From contig OY764867.1 of the NCBI GenBank assembly GCA_963668535.1, positions 2,232,001 to 2,296,000 of the forward strand: 64,000 nucleotides of DNA. Direction: 5' to 3'. Origin of the DNA: F22 sp963668535. GTDB lineage: Bacteria; Bacteroidota; Bacteroidia; Bacteroidales; Bacteroidaceae. Below are positions 1-9,037 of the stretch, in pieces. The notes under the pieces are model-generated. The model was given only the letters and a program-made list of their open reading frames with translations. It searched no databases and was not told the origin of the DNA. A program made the position numbers and the translations under genes. Numbering within the stretch: position 1 is the first letter of the stretch; every line of letters begins with the position of its first letter.

Positions 1-1275
1 TATGGGGCACTCCTAGATCAGGACGATCAGGTGCAATACTACAAGATCTGTCATAAGACCTTTCGAGATATTGCCTTTTATTCTAAGATTTCGCAAATAT
101 CAAGTGAGTACTACCGTAAGGCAGATTTGTATCTTGATTCATTGCAGAGCGCATGTCAGAAAAATTCCTATCTTGAACTAGAAACCAAACTGACGACCCT
201 TATCGAGAAAGGCAAGGGGGCCAAAAGAGAAGCATTGAAGCAAAATCGTATATTGCTCGATTTGTGTACCCTAGGTACCCAAGAATACTCCATGCAGGCC
301 TACCAACGTGCCATGTTGTATAAAGACATTGATGATGTGCAACAAGAAAAGTACTGGCTTGCCCTTTCTGCTATTTCCGATATTCGTTGCGGACGCTTTG
401 ACCATGCCTCTCTGTGGATGCTCGCAGATATACTCAGCAAGGAGAATCAATCTGAACGAGCATACAGATACATCACTTTCTCATGGAAGCTCACTAAGAT
501 GTACAACGGCAAATTTCGTATGGCACAAGTCTCTTCTATTTTACCAGCCATTATCAATGACAGAAACCGTATCAAAGAAGAATCTGTTCGATTGCTCAAA
601 GGAGGTATCGCCGCAGTGAGTATGCTCAGTATATTGTTGTTGGCTGCCATGTTGTATGTGCACAAGCAGAAGCGTCATTTGGCTGATTCGCAGGAAGAAC
701 TGCGGGTTCGCAATGGGGAACTAGAACAACTAAACAATGATCTAAGAGAACTCAATCATCGCTTAGATGCCAACAACCTAGAAATTGCAGATACCAACAA
801 GAAATTGGTCCTGAGCAATAAAAAGCGTATTCAGTACATTGGTAAATTCTTGGAAATGTGTGCCTTTCACATCCACAAGATACATCATCTTAGAAATACG
901 ATTATCATCCGAGCAAAGCATGTGCAAGTTGCCGATTTGATCAACTATCTACAATCACCAGCTTTTTATGACGATGAGCTCGATAATTTCTATCAACATT
1001 TTGATGAGGCTTTCCTCAACCTGTATCCACATTTTGTAGAGCAATTCAATGCTTTACTAGATGCTGATCATCAAGTGGAACTCGAAGATCCCAGGGTTTT
1101 GAGTACCGAATTGCGGATATTCGCGCTTATTCGTATCAATATAACCGAGAGTAAAAAGATTGCAGAATTTCTCAATTATGCACCCAATACCATTTATAAC
1201 TATCGCGCCAAACTCAAGAAATATGCGATAGATAAAAGCACACCATTTGAAGAACAAGTGATGAGCATTAAATAG
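1..1275 (+). CDS. DUF6377-type membrane regulator, 5' partial
   Basis: The frame is open to the left edge, so the GTG at 31 is probably internal and the N-terminus lies outside the window. The visible part has helical, TPR-like segments, one membrane helix (about residues 190-210 counted from 31), a coiled coil rich in Glu, Leu and Asn (about 215-270), and a C-terminal domain with a helix-turn-helix-like end (TESKKIAEFLNYAPNTIYNY). This order matches the DUF6377 (TPR, TM, HTH) regulators found beside glycan loci in Bacteroidales. It probably binds DNA from the membrane and regulates nearby sugar genes such as the GH3 gene 57 bp downstream. The family assignment is fairly secure; the target is inferred. 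Confidence 0.75.
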   Translation, partial: YGALLDQDDQVQYYKICHKTFRDIAFYSKISQISSEYYRKADLYLDSLQSACQKNSYLELETKLTTLIEKGKGAKREALKQNRILLDLCTLGTQEYSMQAYQRAMLYKDIDDVQQEKYWLALSAISDIRCGRFDHASLWMLADILSKENQSERAYRYITFSWKLTKMYNGKFRMAQVSSILPAIINDRNRIKEESVRLLKGGIAAVSMLSILLLAAMLYVHKQKRHLADSQEELRVRNGELEQLNNDLRELNHRLDANNLEIADTNKKLVLSNKKRIQYIGKFLEMCAFHIHKIHHLRNTIIIRAKHVQVADLINYLQSPAFYDDELDNFYQHFDEAFLNLYPHFVEQFNALLDADHQVELEDPRVLSTELRIFALIRINITESKKIAEFLNYAPNTIYNYRAKLKKYAIDKSTPFEEQVMSIK

Positions 1276-1332
1276 GTATCGTCTATCGCTTCATTAGACC
1301 ATTAAACCCTTATCACATAACAATTTATTCGT

Positions 1333-3558
1333 ATGATATTCAAACTTAAACAACTGTTTGTATGTGCCGCCCTCTCGCTCATAGCCTTAGTAGGCCATGC
1401 ACAAACGACTACCCCGATCTATCTGGATGACAAGCATCCTATGGAAGCACGTGTAGAAGATGCGCTCAGCCGCATGACCCTCAAAGAAAAGATTGCCATG
1501 GTTCATGCCCAGTCTAAATTTAGTTCCCCAGGATGTCCTCGTCTAGGTATCCCTGAGAATTGGATGACCGATGGTCCCCATGGCATTCGTGCCGAAGTCC
1601 TTTGGGATGAATGGTTTGGTGCTTCTTGGACCAATGATTCTTGTTTTGCCTTTCCAGCATTGACTAGTTTGGCAGCCACTTGGGATCCTAAATTGGCCTA
1701 TCTCTACGGCAAATCCATAGGTGAAGAAGCCAGATACCGCAACAAAAATGTACTTCTTGGTCCTGGTGTCAATATCTATCGCACTCCCCTCAATGGGCGC
1801 AATTTTGAGTATATGGGCGAGGACCCATTTCTTGCATCCACTATGGTTGTACCCTATATACAAGGGGTACAAAGCAATGGAGTGGCTGCTTGTGTGAAAC
1901 ATTTTGCCCTCAACAATCAAGAAATTGATAGAGGCAAAATCAATGTCATTGTTGATGAGCGTACGCTCCGTGAGATCTATTTGCCAGCCTTCAAGGCCGC
2001 GGTACAGCAGGGGCACGCATGGGCCATTATGGGCTCGTACAATCAGTATAAGAAACAACATTGTTGCCACAACGAATACCTTCTTAATGACATCCTCAAA
2101 GGAGAATGGGGATTTGATGGTGTTGTCATTTCTGATTGGGGTGGTGTCCATGATACCGAGCAAGCTGCCAAGAACGGCCTAGATATGGAGTTTGGTAGTT
2201 GGACCAATGGACTCAACTGGGGAGCAAGCAATGCGTATGACCATTACTATATGGCTGTTCCTTACCTGAAAGCCATTCAAGAAGGCACACTTGGCACGAA
2301 GGAACTAGACGATAAAGTGCGTCGCATCTTGCGTTTGAGTTTTAGAACGACTATGAATCGCCATCGCCCTTACGGCAGTTTCGTCACTCCTGCCCACGCC
2401 AAAGCAGGTCTAGACATTGCGGCCAACGGTATGGTGCTTCTTAAAAACGACAAACAACTATTGCCCATCAATCTAAAAACGGGTAAGCAACGCATCCTGG
2501 TGGTCGGTGAAAACGCCATCAAACGCATGACTATCGGAGGCGGTTCCTCATCCCTAAAAGTCAAGTACGAGGTGTCGCCACTTGCGGGCATAAAGGCCAT
2601 CATGCCAGATACCACGCTGCTCACTTATGCCAGAGGATATGCATCTCCAGCTGTTGCCGAACAAGATGTGAAAGGCGCAGTGGCATCCACCCAGAAGTTT
2701 GATAATCAAGCCCTCCACGATGAAGCCATAGCCGCTGCCAAAGAAGCCGATGTGGTGATCTTCGTTGGCGGTCTCAATAAGAATGATGGACAAGATTGCG
2801 AAGGAAATGACCGCCAGTCATTGGGACTTCCTTATAACCAAGATCAACTGATAGCCGATCTTACCCAAGCAAATAAGCATACCGTGGTGGTGCTTGTTAC
2901 TGGCAACGCCGTAGCCATGCCATGGGTACATAAAGTTCCAGCCATTCTGCAAGCTTGGTATGCCGGATCGGAAGCAGGCAACGCCCTTGCAGCAGTTCTA
3001 TCAGGCGAGGTCAATCCTTCAGGTAAATTGCCTTTTACATTCCCCGTTTCCCTCGATGAAGTAGGGGCTCATGCCCTTGGCGAGTATCCTGGAGATGGTG
3101 TAGATGTACACTATACCGAAGGATTCAATGTAGGCTACCGTTACAACGACAGTAAACACATCAAACCGTTGTTTGCTTTCGGATATGGACTGAGCTACAC
3201 GACCTTCAAGGTGGATCAAGTGACCCTCAGTGACAAGACCTTGACAGAAGGGGGCACCATCCAACTGACGGCGCGTGTCACCAACACAGGTAAACGTGCT
3301 GGCAAGGAAGTGGTACAGCTCTATATACAAGATGATGTATGCAGCTTGTATCGTCCAGAAAAAGAGTTGAAAGGTTTCACGAAGGTAGCCCTTGCACCAG
3401 GTGAATCTAAGACCATCACCTTTGATATCAACAAGTCTATGTTGACCTTCTACGACGACAAAGCACATGCTTGGACCGCAGAAGCTGGTACCTTCCACGC
3501 AGTAGTGGCCACCTCGGCAGAAGATATTGTGGCTCGTAAGAAATTTATATACAAATAA
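1333..3558 (+). CDS. Glycoside hydrolase family 3 beta-glycosidase, secreted
   Basis: The 741-residue protein starts with a Sec signal peptide ending near GHAQT, so it is exported, probably to the periplasm. The GH3 N-terminal barrel has the KHFALNNQE motif and the nucleophile motif VVISDWGG, with Asp at about residue 268. The alpha/beta sandwich domain follows (about 365-590), then a fibronectin III-like domain (about 640-740). Length and domain order fit a beta-glucosidase or beta-xylosidase of the BglX type; the exact sugar cannot be read from sequence. It follows the DUF6377 regulator and ends in a strong terminator, so it looks like a transcript separate from the fructan locus downstream. 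Confidence 0.93.
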   Translation: MIFKLKQLFVCAALSLIALVGHAQTTTPIYLDDKHPMEARVEDALSRMTLKEKIAMVHAQSKFSSPGCPRLGIPENWMTDGPHGIRAEVLWDEWFGASWTNDSCFAFPALTSLAATWDPKLAYLYGKSIGEEARYRNKNVLLGPGVNIYRTPLNGRNFEYMGEDPFLASTMVVPYIQGVQSNGVAACVKHFALNNQEIDRGKINVIVDERTLREIYLPAFKAAVQQGHAWAIMGSYNQYKKQHCCHNEYLLNDILKGEWGFDGVVISDWGGVHDTEQAAKNGLDMEFGSWTNGLNWGASNAYDHYYMAVPYLKAIQEGTLGTKELDDKVRRILRLSFRTTMNRHRPYGSFVTPAHAKAGLDIAANGMVLLKNDKQLLPINLKTGKQRILVVGENAIKRMTIGGGSSSLKVKYEVSPLAGIKAIMPDTTLLTYARGYASPAVAEQDVKGAVASTQKFDNQALHDEAIAAAKEADVVIFVGGLNKNDGQDCEGNDRQSLGLPYNQDQLIADLTQANKHTVVVLVTGNAVAMPWVHKVPAILQAWYAGSEAGNALAAVLSGEVNPSGKLPFTFPVSLDEVGAHALGEYPGDGVDVHYTEGFNVGYRYNDSKHIKPLFAFGYGLSYTTFKVDQVTLSDKTLTEGGTIQLTARVTNTGKRAGKEVVQLYIQDDVCSLYRPEKELKGFTKVALAPGESKTITFDINKSMLTFYDDKAHAWTAEAGTFHAVVATSAEDIVARKKFIYK

Positions 3559-3636
3559 AATATTGATTAGTACCTAGCAATAATATAAAACAGATTATCA
3601 ACGACACCTATAATAGTTTGTAGTTGAAAAAAAGGA

Positions 3637-3669
3637 CAAAACGTGGAGCATATCGCTCCACGTTTTTTT
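3637..3669 (+). terminator. Rho-independent terminator after GH3 gene
   Basis: A perfect 9-bp stem (3641-3649 with 3655-3663, arm ACGTGGAGC) closes a 5-nt loop and runs into seven T residues. It separates the GH3 transcript from the susC leader. Confidence 0.9.
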
Positions 3670-4091
3670 GTTGCTATATTCTGAAATTTTATAATCCACT
3701 ATTTTTTAAATTTATTAGTCGTATGCAGGAGAGCAACTTATGTTTTGTTGAAAGCGAGCTTAAGATCTTGTTGTTTGAATAGCAGAAAAGTGTAAATGTG
3801 GTGCAATATTGGGGATATCCTGTTTCTTATACAGACATATGTCTCATTTTTCTACCTGTGTGATATTTGTTATAGCATTTACGAGATTTGTTATAGTCAC
3901 TACCCTTTCTCATCAGTATATTTGCTGCGCTATGAAATGTTATATTTGATTGAGAAGTGTATTTTGTTAATTAGAGTAGTTGTTACTTCTTTGTATCTAT
4001 TCCTCTGTAAAATCTCTTGCATAAAGGAATAGCAATCAATTCTAATAGAAATGTATTTGTTAACTTTATATTAACTTTAAAATAAAAAAGT
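3670..4091 (+). promoter_or_regulatory. AT-rich intergenic region and leader of susC
   Basis: This gene-free stretch between the GH3 terminator and susC should hold the PUL promoter. Two TATATTTG strings (3917-3924 and 3941-3948) match the Bacteroides -7 motif TAnnTTTG. Neither has a TTTG box at the usual 19-21 nt spacing, so the promoter is not fixed. The 78-codon ORF inside (3796-4032) has no recognisable features and is not called. Confidence 0.35.
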
Positions 4092-7000
4092 ATGGTGAAA
4101 AACATTAGTTTTAGGCTTTGCACATTGATTATGTTCCTCTTTGTGGGAATTCCTTCATTTGCTCAGCAAATTAAAATCAACGGTCTTGTTGTTGAAAAAT
4201 CAAGTGGTGAGCCTATTATCGGTGCTTCTATCCTAGAAGAAGGCTCAAAGAGTAATGGAACAATTACTGATATTGACGGTAATTTTACTTTGTCTGTAAC
4301 TTCTGGAGCTATGTTAAGGATATCTTATATAGGGTATAAGACTGTTACTGTAAAGGCTCAATCTACATTGCATGTAGAATTAGTACAGGATTCCAAAATG
4401 ATTGATGAAGTAGTTGTAACTGGTTATATGTCTGAGAAGAAAGCTAGTTTGACTGGGTCTGTTGCTGTTGTGAAAATGAAGGAGGTAACAGATACTCCTA
4501 CTGGAAATGTGTTATCAAGTCTGCAAGGGCGCGTAGCAGGTATGAATATTACAACAGATGGTACCCCAGGAGGAGGTAATACTTCCACGTTGGTTCGTGG
4601 AAAGTCTTCTTTTCGAGACAACGCTAATTCTCCATTGTATGTGATTGATGGTGTGATGACTCGTGATAACATTTCATCCATACTCTCTTCTAATGATGTA
4701 GAATCTATTCAGGTACTGAAAGACGCAGCTTCTGCTTCTATTTATGGAGCACAGGCAGCTAATGGTGTTATCATTATTACTACTAAACGCGCAAAAAAAG
4801 GTGAAACACGTGTGGACTTTGATATGTCGTTGACTTTGCAAAACTATCAGTGTGGGTTCAATATGCTAAATGCCGATGAGTGGGGACAAGTTTATTGGGC
4901 TGCTTATAAGTATGCCAATAATGGTGCTACACCAAGTAGTGAAATCTATGGCAATGGTGCTACTCCGAAACTTCAAGATTACATTGGATTGAATGGAGCT
5001 AAAGTGAATGCAGTTGATACAAATTGGCGTGATGTTATCTATCATACAGCTTTGATGCAGAACTACAGTGCCACTCTTTCACATGGTTCTGATAATGGTG
5101 CTTTTTCGTTGGCGTTGAATTATCTAGACCATGATGGTTTGGTAAAGAATACAAATTTTCAGCGTGTCAATACTCGCATAAGCTCAAATTATCATTATCT
5201 TGATAATCGTTTACGTATTGGTGAAAACGTAGCTATCAATCGCTGGAAGCAGACTCTCAGCCCTGGTGGTGTAGATGAAAATGCTATTAAGCAGCATCCT
5301 GCCAAAACCGTTTATGATGAAGATGGTGGTTATAATGATGCTATCAATGATGTTTTAGGTGATGCTCCCAATATGGTTCGTCTTCTTGAAAACGAAAAAA
5401 AGAACAAACACGACTATTGGCGTGTTTTTGGTAATATGTATCTTGAATTTGAACCAATTAAGTCACTTGTATTGCGTACGAATCTCGGTGTGAATTATTA
5501 TGATGAAACCAACAAGGTCTTTGAACCAGTTTGGGCACGCGATCAAATAAATAAATTGACTCAATCATCCAATAAAAAATTTGATTGGGTATGGACGAAT
5601 ACCATTACTTATAGTAAGACACTTGGAAAGAATAACCTTACTGCTCTTTTGGGTACTGAAGCTAAAAAAAATCACAGAGAATCTATGTTTGGTTATGGTA
5701 CGGGATTGGCTGTTGAAAATGATGATTATATCTATCTTGATGCTGTGACTGGTGGAAAAAATGTAGGTGCTGGTGCTTCTAATTATGGTATGATCTCTTA
5801 TTTTGGTAAGGTAAACTACGACTATGAAGGACGCTATCTCGCTTCTGTTACGCTACGTCGCGATGCCTCTTCACGTTTGGCAAAGGGGAATAATGTTGAT
5901 TATTTTCCATCTGTTTCAGTGGGTTGGCGTATATCGAATGAAAAATTTATGGAGTCGACAAAAAACTGGTTGACAGACTTGAAATTACGTGCTTCTTGGG
6001 GGATTAATGGTAATGATATTATTGATGATGAAGCTCCTTATACAAAGTATCTGATTAGTTTAAAAGATGCAAGTTACAATATGAATGGAGATGGAACGAC
6101 TCTTGCCCCAGGTGGGTATAAGGTGCGCTCTACAAATCCAGATTTAAAGTGGGAGCGTACGAGACAGTTCAACATTGGAGTTGATGCCACTTTCTTAGAT
6201 GGTCGTCTAAGTACTTCTCTTGATTATTTTGACAAGAGAACTAGTGATATGTTGGTTGAGAAACCTTATATTGCTATCATTGGTGAAGGAGGTAACTGTT
6301 GGTATAACGGTGGTACGATGAGCAATAAGGGTTTTGAAATGGCTGTGAACTGGAATGATATGATTCAGGACTTTAAGTATAACGTTGGATTTAATCTTTC
6401 ATATTATAAGAATGAAGTTACGGATTTGACAGAAGAAATTTACTATACTTATGGTGGAGGTAATGGTGTTGATAAAACGTTGGTTGGTCAGCCTTTTGGT
6501 TCATGGATGGGCTTTAAGACAAATGGCGTATTCCATACTCAGCAGGAGGTGGATGACTATAAATCTAAATATGATGTGCAGTTTGGTGCTCCTGGTGTGG
6601 GACGTATTAAGTATGTCGATGCAAATAAGGATGGTAAAATTGATACGAACGACCGTGTATGGTTAGGATCTGACAATCCTAAAGTGATTGCAGGCTTGAA
6701 TATTGGTGGATCTTGGAAAAACTTTGATTTCAGTCTGTTTTTTAACGGAATGATTCGTGATGCTTATAATAATTCCAAATACTATACAGATCTGTTCCAG
6801 TGTTGGTCGGGAAATCATTCTACTCGTTTACTTGGTGCAATGCACGCTTATGAGAATTTTGAAAAAACAGGTGTTTACAATAGTAATGTACCAGCTCTTA
6901 CTACCCTTAACAGCAACAATGAACACGAAGTTTCTGAGTTTTATATTGAAGATGGTTCATATATTAAATTGAAGACTCTTACATTAGGTTACACCTTACC

Positions 7001-7163
7001 TACAACGCTTCTTAATAAAATGAAGTTGCGTCATGCACGCGTTTATTTGCAGGCTCAAAACTTACTTACACTCACTGATTATACGGGTGCTGATCCAGAA
7101 GGATTAGGATATACTTACCCTCTACCTCGTACGTTTTCTTTGGGATTATCTTTTGGCTTCTAA
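4092..7163 (+). CDS. SusC-family TonB-dependent transporter (fructan-type PUL)
   Basis: The 1023-residue outer-membrane protein has a signal peptide ending at SFAQQ, then a carboxypeptidase D-like domain (about 27-105, motif GEPIIGASI). A TonB-box-like segment (MIDEVVVTGY), a plug domain (about 115-235, ending GAQAANGVIIITTKR) and a long C-terminal beta-barrel ending in SFGF follow. SusC proteins import oligosaccharides with TonB energy. The susD gene starts 19 bp downstream, and two GH32-type genes follow, so fructan oligosaccharides are the likely cargo (inferred from context). Confidence 0.95.
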   Translation: MVKNISFRLCTLIMFLFVGIPSFAQQIKINGLVVEKSSGEPIIGASILEEGSKSNGTITDIDGNFTLSVTSGAMLRISYIGYKTVTVKAQSTLHVELVQDSKMIDEVVVTGYMSEKKASLTGSVAVVKMKEVTDTPTGNVLSSLQGRVAGMNITTDGTPGGGNTSTLVRGKSSFRDNANSPLYVIDGVMTRDNISSILSSNDVESIQVLKDAASASIYGAQAANGVIIITTKRAKKGETRVDFDMSLTLQNYQCGFNMLNADEWGQVYWAAYKYANNGATPSSEIYGNGATPKLQDYIGLNGAKVNAVDTNWRDVIYHTALMQNYSATLSHGSDNGAFSLALNYLDHDGLVKNTNFQRVNTRISSNYHYLDNRLRIGENVAINRWKQTLSPGGVDENAIKQHPAKTVYDEDGGYNDAINDVLGDAPNMVRLLENEKKNKHDYWRVFGNMYLEFEPIKSLVLRTNLGVNYYDETNKVFEPVWARDQINKLTQSSNKKFDWVWTNTITYSKTLGKNNLTALLGTEAKKNHRESMFGYGTGLAVENDDYIYLDAVTGGKNVGAGASNYGMISYFGKVNYDYEGRYLASVTLRRDASSRLAKGNNVDYFPSVSVGWRISNEKFMESTKNWLTDLKLRASWGINGNDIIDDEAPYTKYLISLKDASYNMNGDGTTLAPGGYKVRSTNPDLKWERTRQFNIGVDATFLDGRLSTSLDYFDKRTSDMLVEKPYIAIIGEGGNCWYNGGTMSNKGFEMAVNWNDMIQDFKYNVGFNLSYYKNEVTDLTEEIYYTYGGGNGVDKTLVGQPFGSWMGFKTNGVFHTQQEVDDYKSKYDVQFGAPGVGRIKYVDANKDGKIDTNDRVWLGSDNPKVIAGLNIGGSWKNFDFSLFFNGMIRDAYNNSKYYTDLFQCWSGNHSTRLLGAMHAYENFEKTGVYNSNVPALTTLNSNNEHEVSEFYIEDGSYIKLKTLTLGYTLPTTLLNKMKLRHARVYLQAQNLLTLTDYTGADPEGLGYTYPLPRTFSLGLSFGF

Positions 7164-7182
7164 ACTTTAAAACAATACTATT

Positions 7183-8967
7183 ATGAAATTGAAATATTTA
7201 TATATATTTGGTGCTATAGCATTGATGAATGTAAGCTGTAGTGAAGACAGTTTTTTGGAATTGAAACCCCAAGGCAGTTTGAATGAAGATATCATGAATT
7301 CAACAAAAGGTGTCGACTTGCTTGTGAATGCTGCATATGCCGCTTTGGGTGGTCCCGAAGGACAAAGTTGGAGTGTATGGTGTCACCCTACTTCTAATTG
7401 GACTTATGGCGCTGTACGTTCGGATAACGCCTATAAAGGCGGAGGTGGTGTTGGTGACCTAAATGAAGTACATCGTATGGAAACATTTGATGTGGATGCT
7501 ACAAACGGCTTTTTGGATACTAAATGGTATCATTTATATTGTAGTGTACAACGTTGTAATTCTGCTTTACGCGTACTAAATGGTGCAACAGATGATCAAG
7601 TAAACAATCGTGTGTCCCGTATCGCTGAGATGAAGGTGCTTCGTGGTCATTATTATTTTGAACTTAGCCGCCTTTTCAATAAAGTACCTTATTTTGATGA
7701 GAATGTAGATATTGCCCAATATCCAGAAATTTCTAACAATGAATTTACTCGCGATGAGATTTTGGGTAAGTTAGCTAAGGAAATGCTTGATGCTGCTGAG
7801 CAGCTTCCTGTTTCACAACCAGAAGTAGGTCGTATTCATAAGTATATTGCTTTGGCATACGCAGCTAAGATAAAATTATATCAAGCTTATGAGCAAGACG
7901 AAACGACTCATGCAGTAATCTCTATTAATAAAGATTTGTTGAGGGAAGTTGTTTCGCTTTGTGATCAGGTTATTGCTACTCATCGCTATGGATTGCTTAA
8001 AGATTTTCAGGGTCTAGATCTCGTTGCAAATGAAAATGGGGAAGAATCAATTTTTGCTATTCAATATTCTATGAATGATGGAACTGCAAATGCTGGTCGT
8101 GTCAATTGGAGTAATTTGTTGAATTCTCCAGGTGGGGGGAGCCCTTATGGTGGTGATGGTTTCTTTCTACCTAGTCAAGATTTGATCAATGCTTATCAAA
8201 CAGATGCTAATGGGTTACCTGATTTTAACTATCAATCAAAATCAGATTATAGTTCGGTTGTGTTGAACAATGGTATTTATACTTTGGAAAATACGACTCC
8301 AAACGTTGATCCTCGTCTTGATTTTATTGTTGGACGTCCTAATATTACATGGAAAACTTACCCTGACAAACCATGTGAAGGATGGGTACGTGATAAAGAA
8401 ACCTATGGTTATAATTGTGTGAAACGATTTTGGGTATCTCCAGAAAGCAGTGATATGTTTAATGGTTGGCCTTGGGGTGCTTCGCAACTAAACTGGCAAA
8501 TTATACGCTATGCAGATATTCTTCTTTGGAAGGCTGAAGCTCTTATAGAGCTCAATGAGGGTAATGGTCTTGAAACTGCTCGTGAATTGATTAACCAAAT
8601 CCGTGATCGAGCTAGAAAAAGTACTTATGTTAAAGATTTTAATGATAATTCTCATAATGCAGCTAATTACCTCATCAACCTTTATCCTGCTGATGGATGG
8701 ACTCAAGATTATGCTCGCCAGGCTCTTAGAAAGGAAACTCGTCTTGAAACAGCATTAGAAGGGGAACGTTTCTTTGATTTGGTGCGTTGGGGAATAGCGC
8801 AAACAACAATGAATAAGTATATTACGGATGAAATGGATAACCGCATTTACTATGCTAATGCACATTTCACAGGTGGGAAAGATGAATATTATCCTGTTCC
8901 GAACAATCAGTATGGATTTTCAAAGGGTAAGTATGTACAAAATCCAGGGTATGTCCCATTTAAGTAA
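7183..8967 (+). CDS. SusD/RagB-family surface glycan-binding lipoprotein
   Basis: The 594-residue protein begins with a lipoprotein signal; the lipobox NVSC places the lipidated Cys at residue 20. The rest has the helical SusD layout: an N-terminal TPR-like region (MKVLRGHYYFELSRLF) and the C-terminal RagB/SusD motif (RKETRLETALEGERFFDLVRW). It should cap the SusC barrel at the cell surface and capture glycan. It lies 19 bp after susC and shares its transcript. A hairpin just downstream may reduce read-through into the GH32 genes. Confidence 0.95.
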   Translation: MKLKYLYIFGAIALMNVSCSEDSFLELKPQGSLNEDIMNSTKGVDLLVNAAYAALGGPEGQSWSVWCHPTSNWTYGAVRSDNAYKGGGGVGDLNEVHRMETFDVDATNGFLDTKWYHLYCSVQRCNSALRVLNGATDDQVNNRVSRIAEMKVLRGHYYFELSRLFNKVPYFDENVDIAQYPEISNNEFTRDEILGKLAKEMLDAAEQLPVSQPEVGRIHKYIALAYAAKIKLYQAYEQDETTHAVISINKDLLREVVSLCDQVIATHRYGLLKDFQGLDLVANENGEESIFAIQYSMNDGTANAGRVNWSNLLNSPGGGSPYGGDGFFLPSQDLINAYQTDANGLPDFNYQSKSDYSSVVLNNGIYTLENTTPNVDPRLDFIVGRPNITWKTYPDKPCEGWVRDKETYGYNCVKRFWVSPESSDMFNGWPWGASQLNWQIIRYADILLWKAEALIELNEGNGLETARELINQIRDRARKSTYVKDFNDNSHNAANYLINLYPADGWTQDYARQALRKETRLETALEGERFFDLVRWGIAQTTMNKYITDEMDNRIYYANAHFTGGKDEYYPVPNNQYGFSKGKYVQNPGYVPFK

Positions 8968-8992
8968 TTTTGTATAGAAACAAATGAAAGAG

Positions 8993-9021
8993 GAAAGGGG
9001 AATTAATATTCCCCTTTCTTT
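8993..9021 (+). terminator. Terminator/attenuator between susD and GH32-like gene
   Basis: A perfect 11-bp stem (8993-9003 with 9008-9018) with a 4-nt TAAT loop is followed directly by TT and further pyrimidines. It lies between the susD stop and the real start of the next gene at 9038. It probably ends part of the susCD transcript and so makes susC/susD mRNA more abundant than the enzyme mRNA. Confidence 0.7.
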
Positions 9022-9037
9022 TAAACTACCTTTTATT

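Noticed and set aside
3796..4032. 78-codon ORF in the susC leader
   Set aside because: No recognisable domain, odd composition (Cys, Tyr, Ile rich) and position in a regulatory gap suggest chance.
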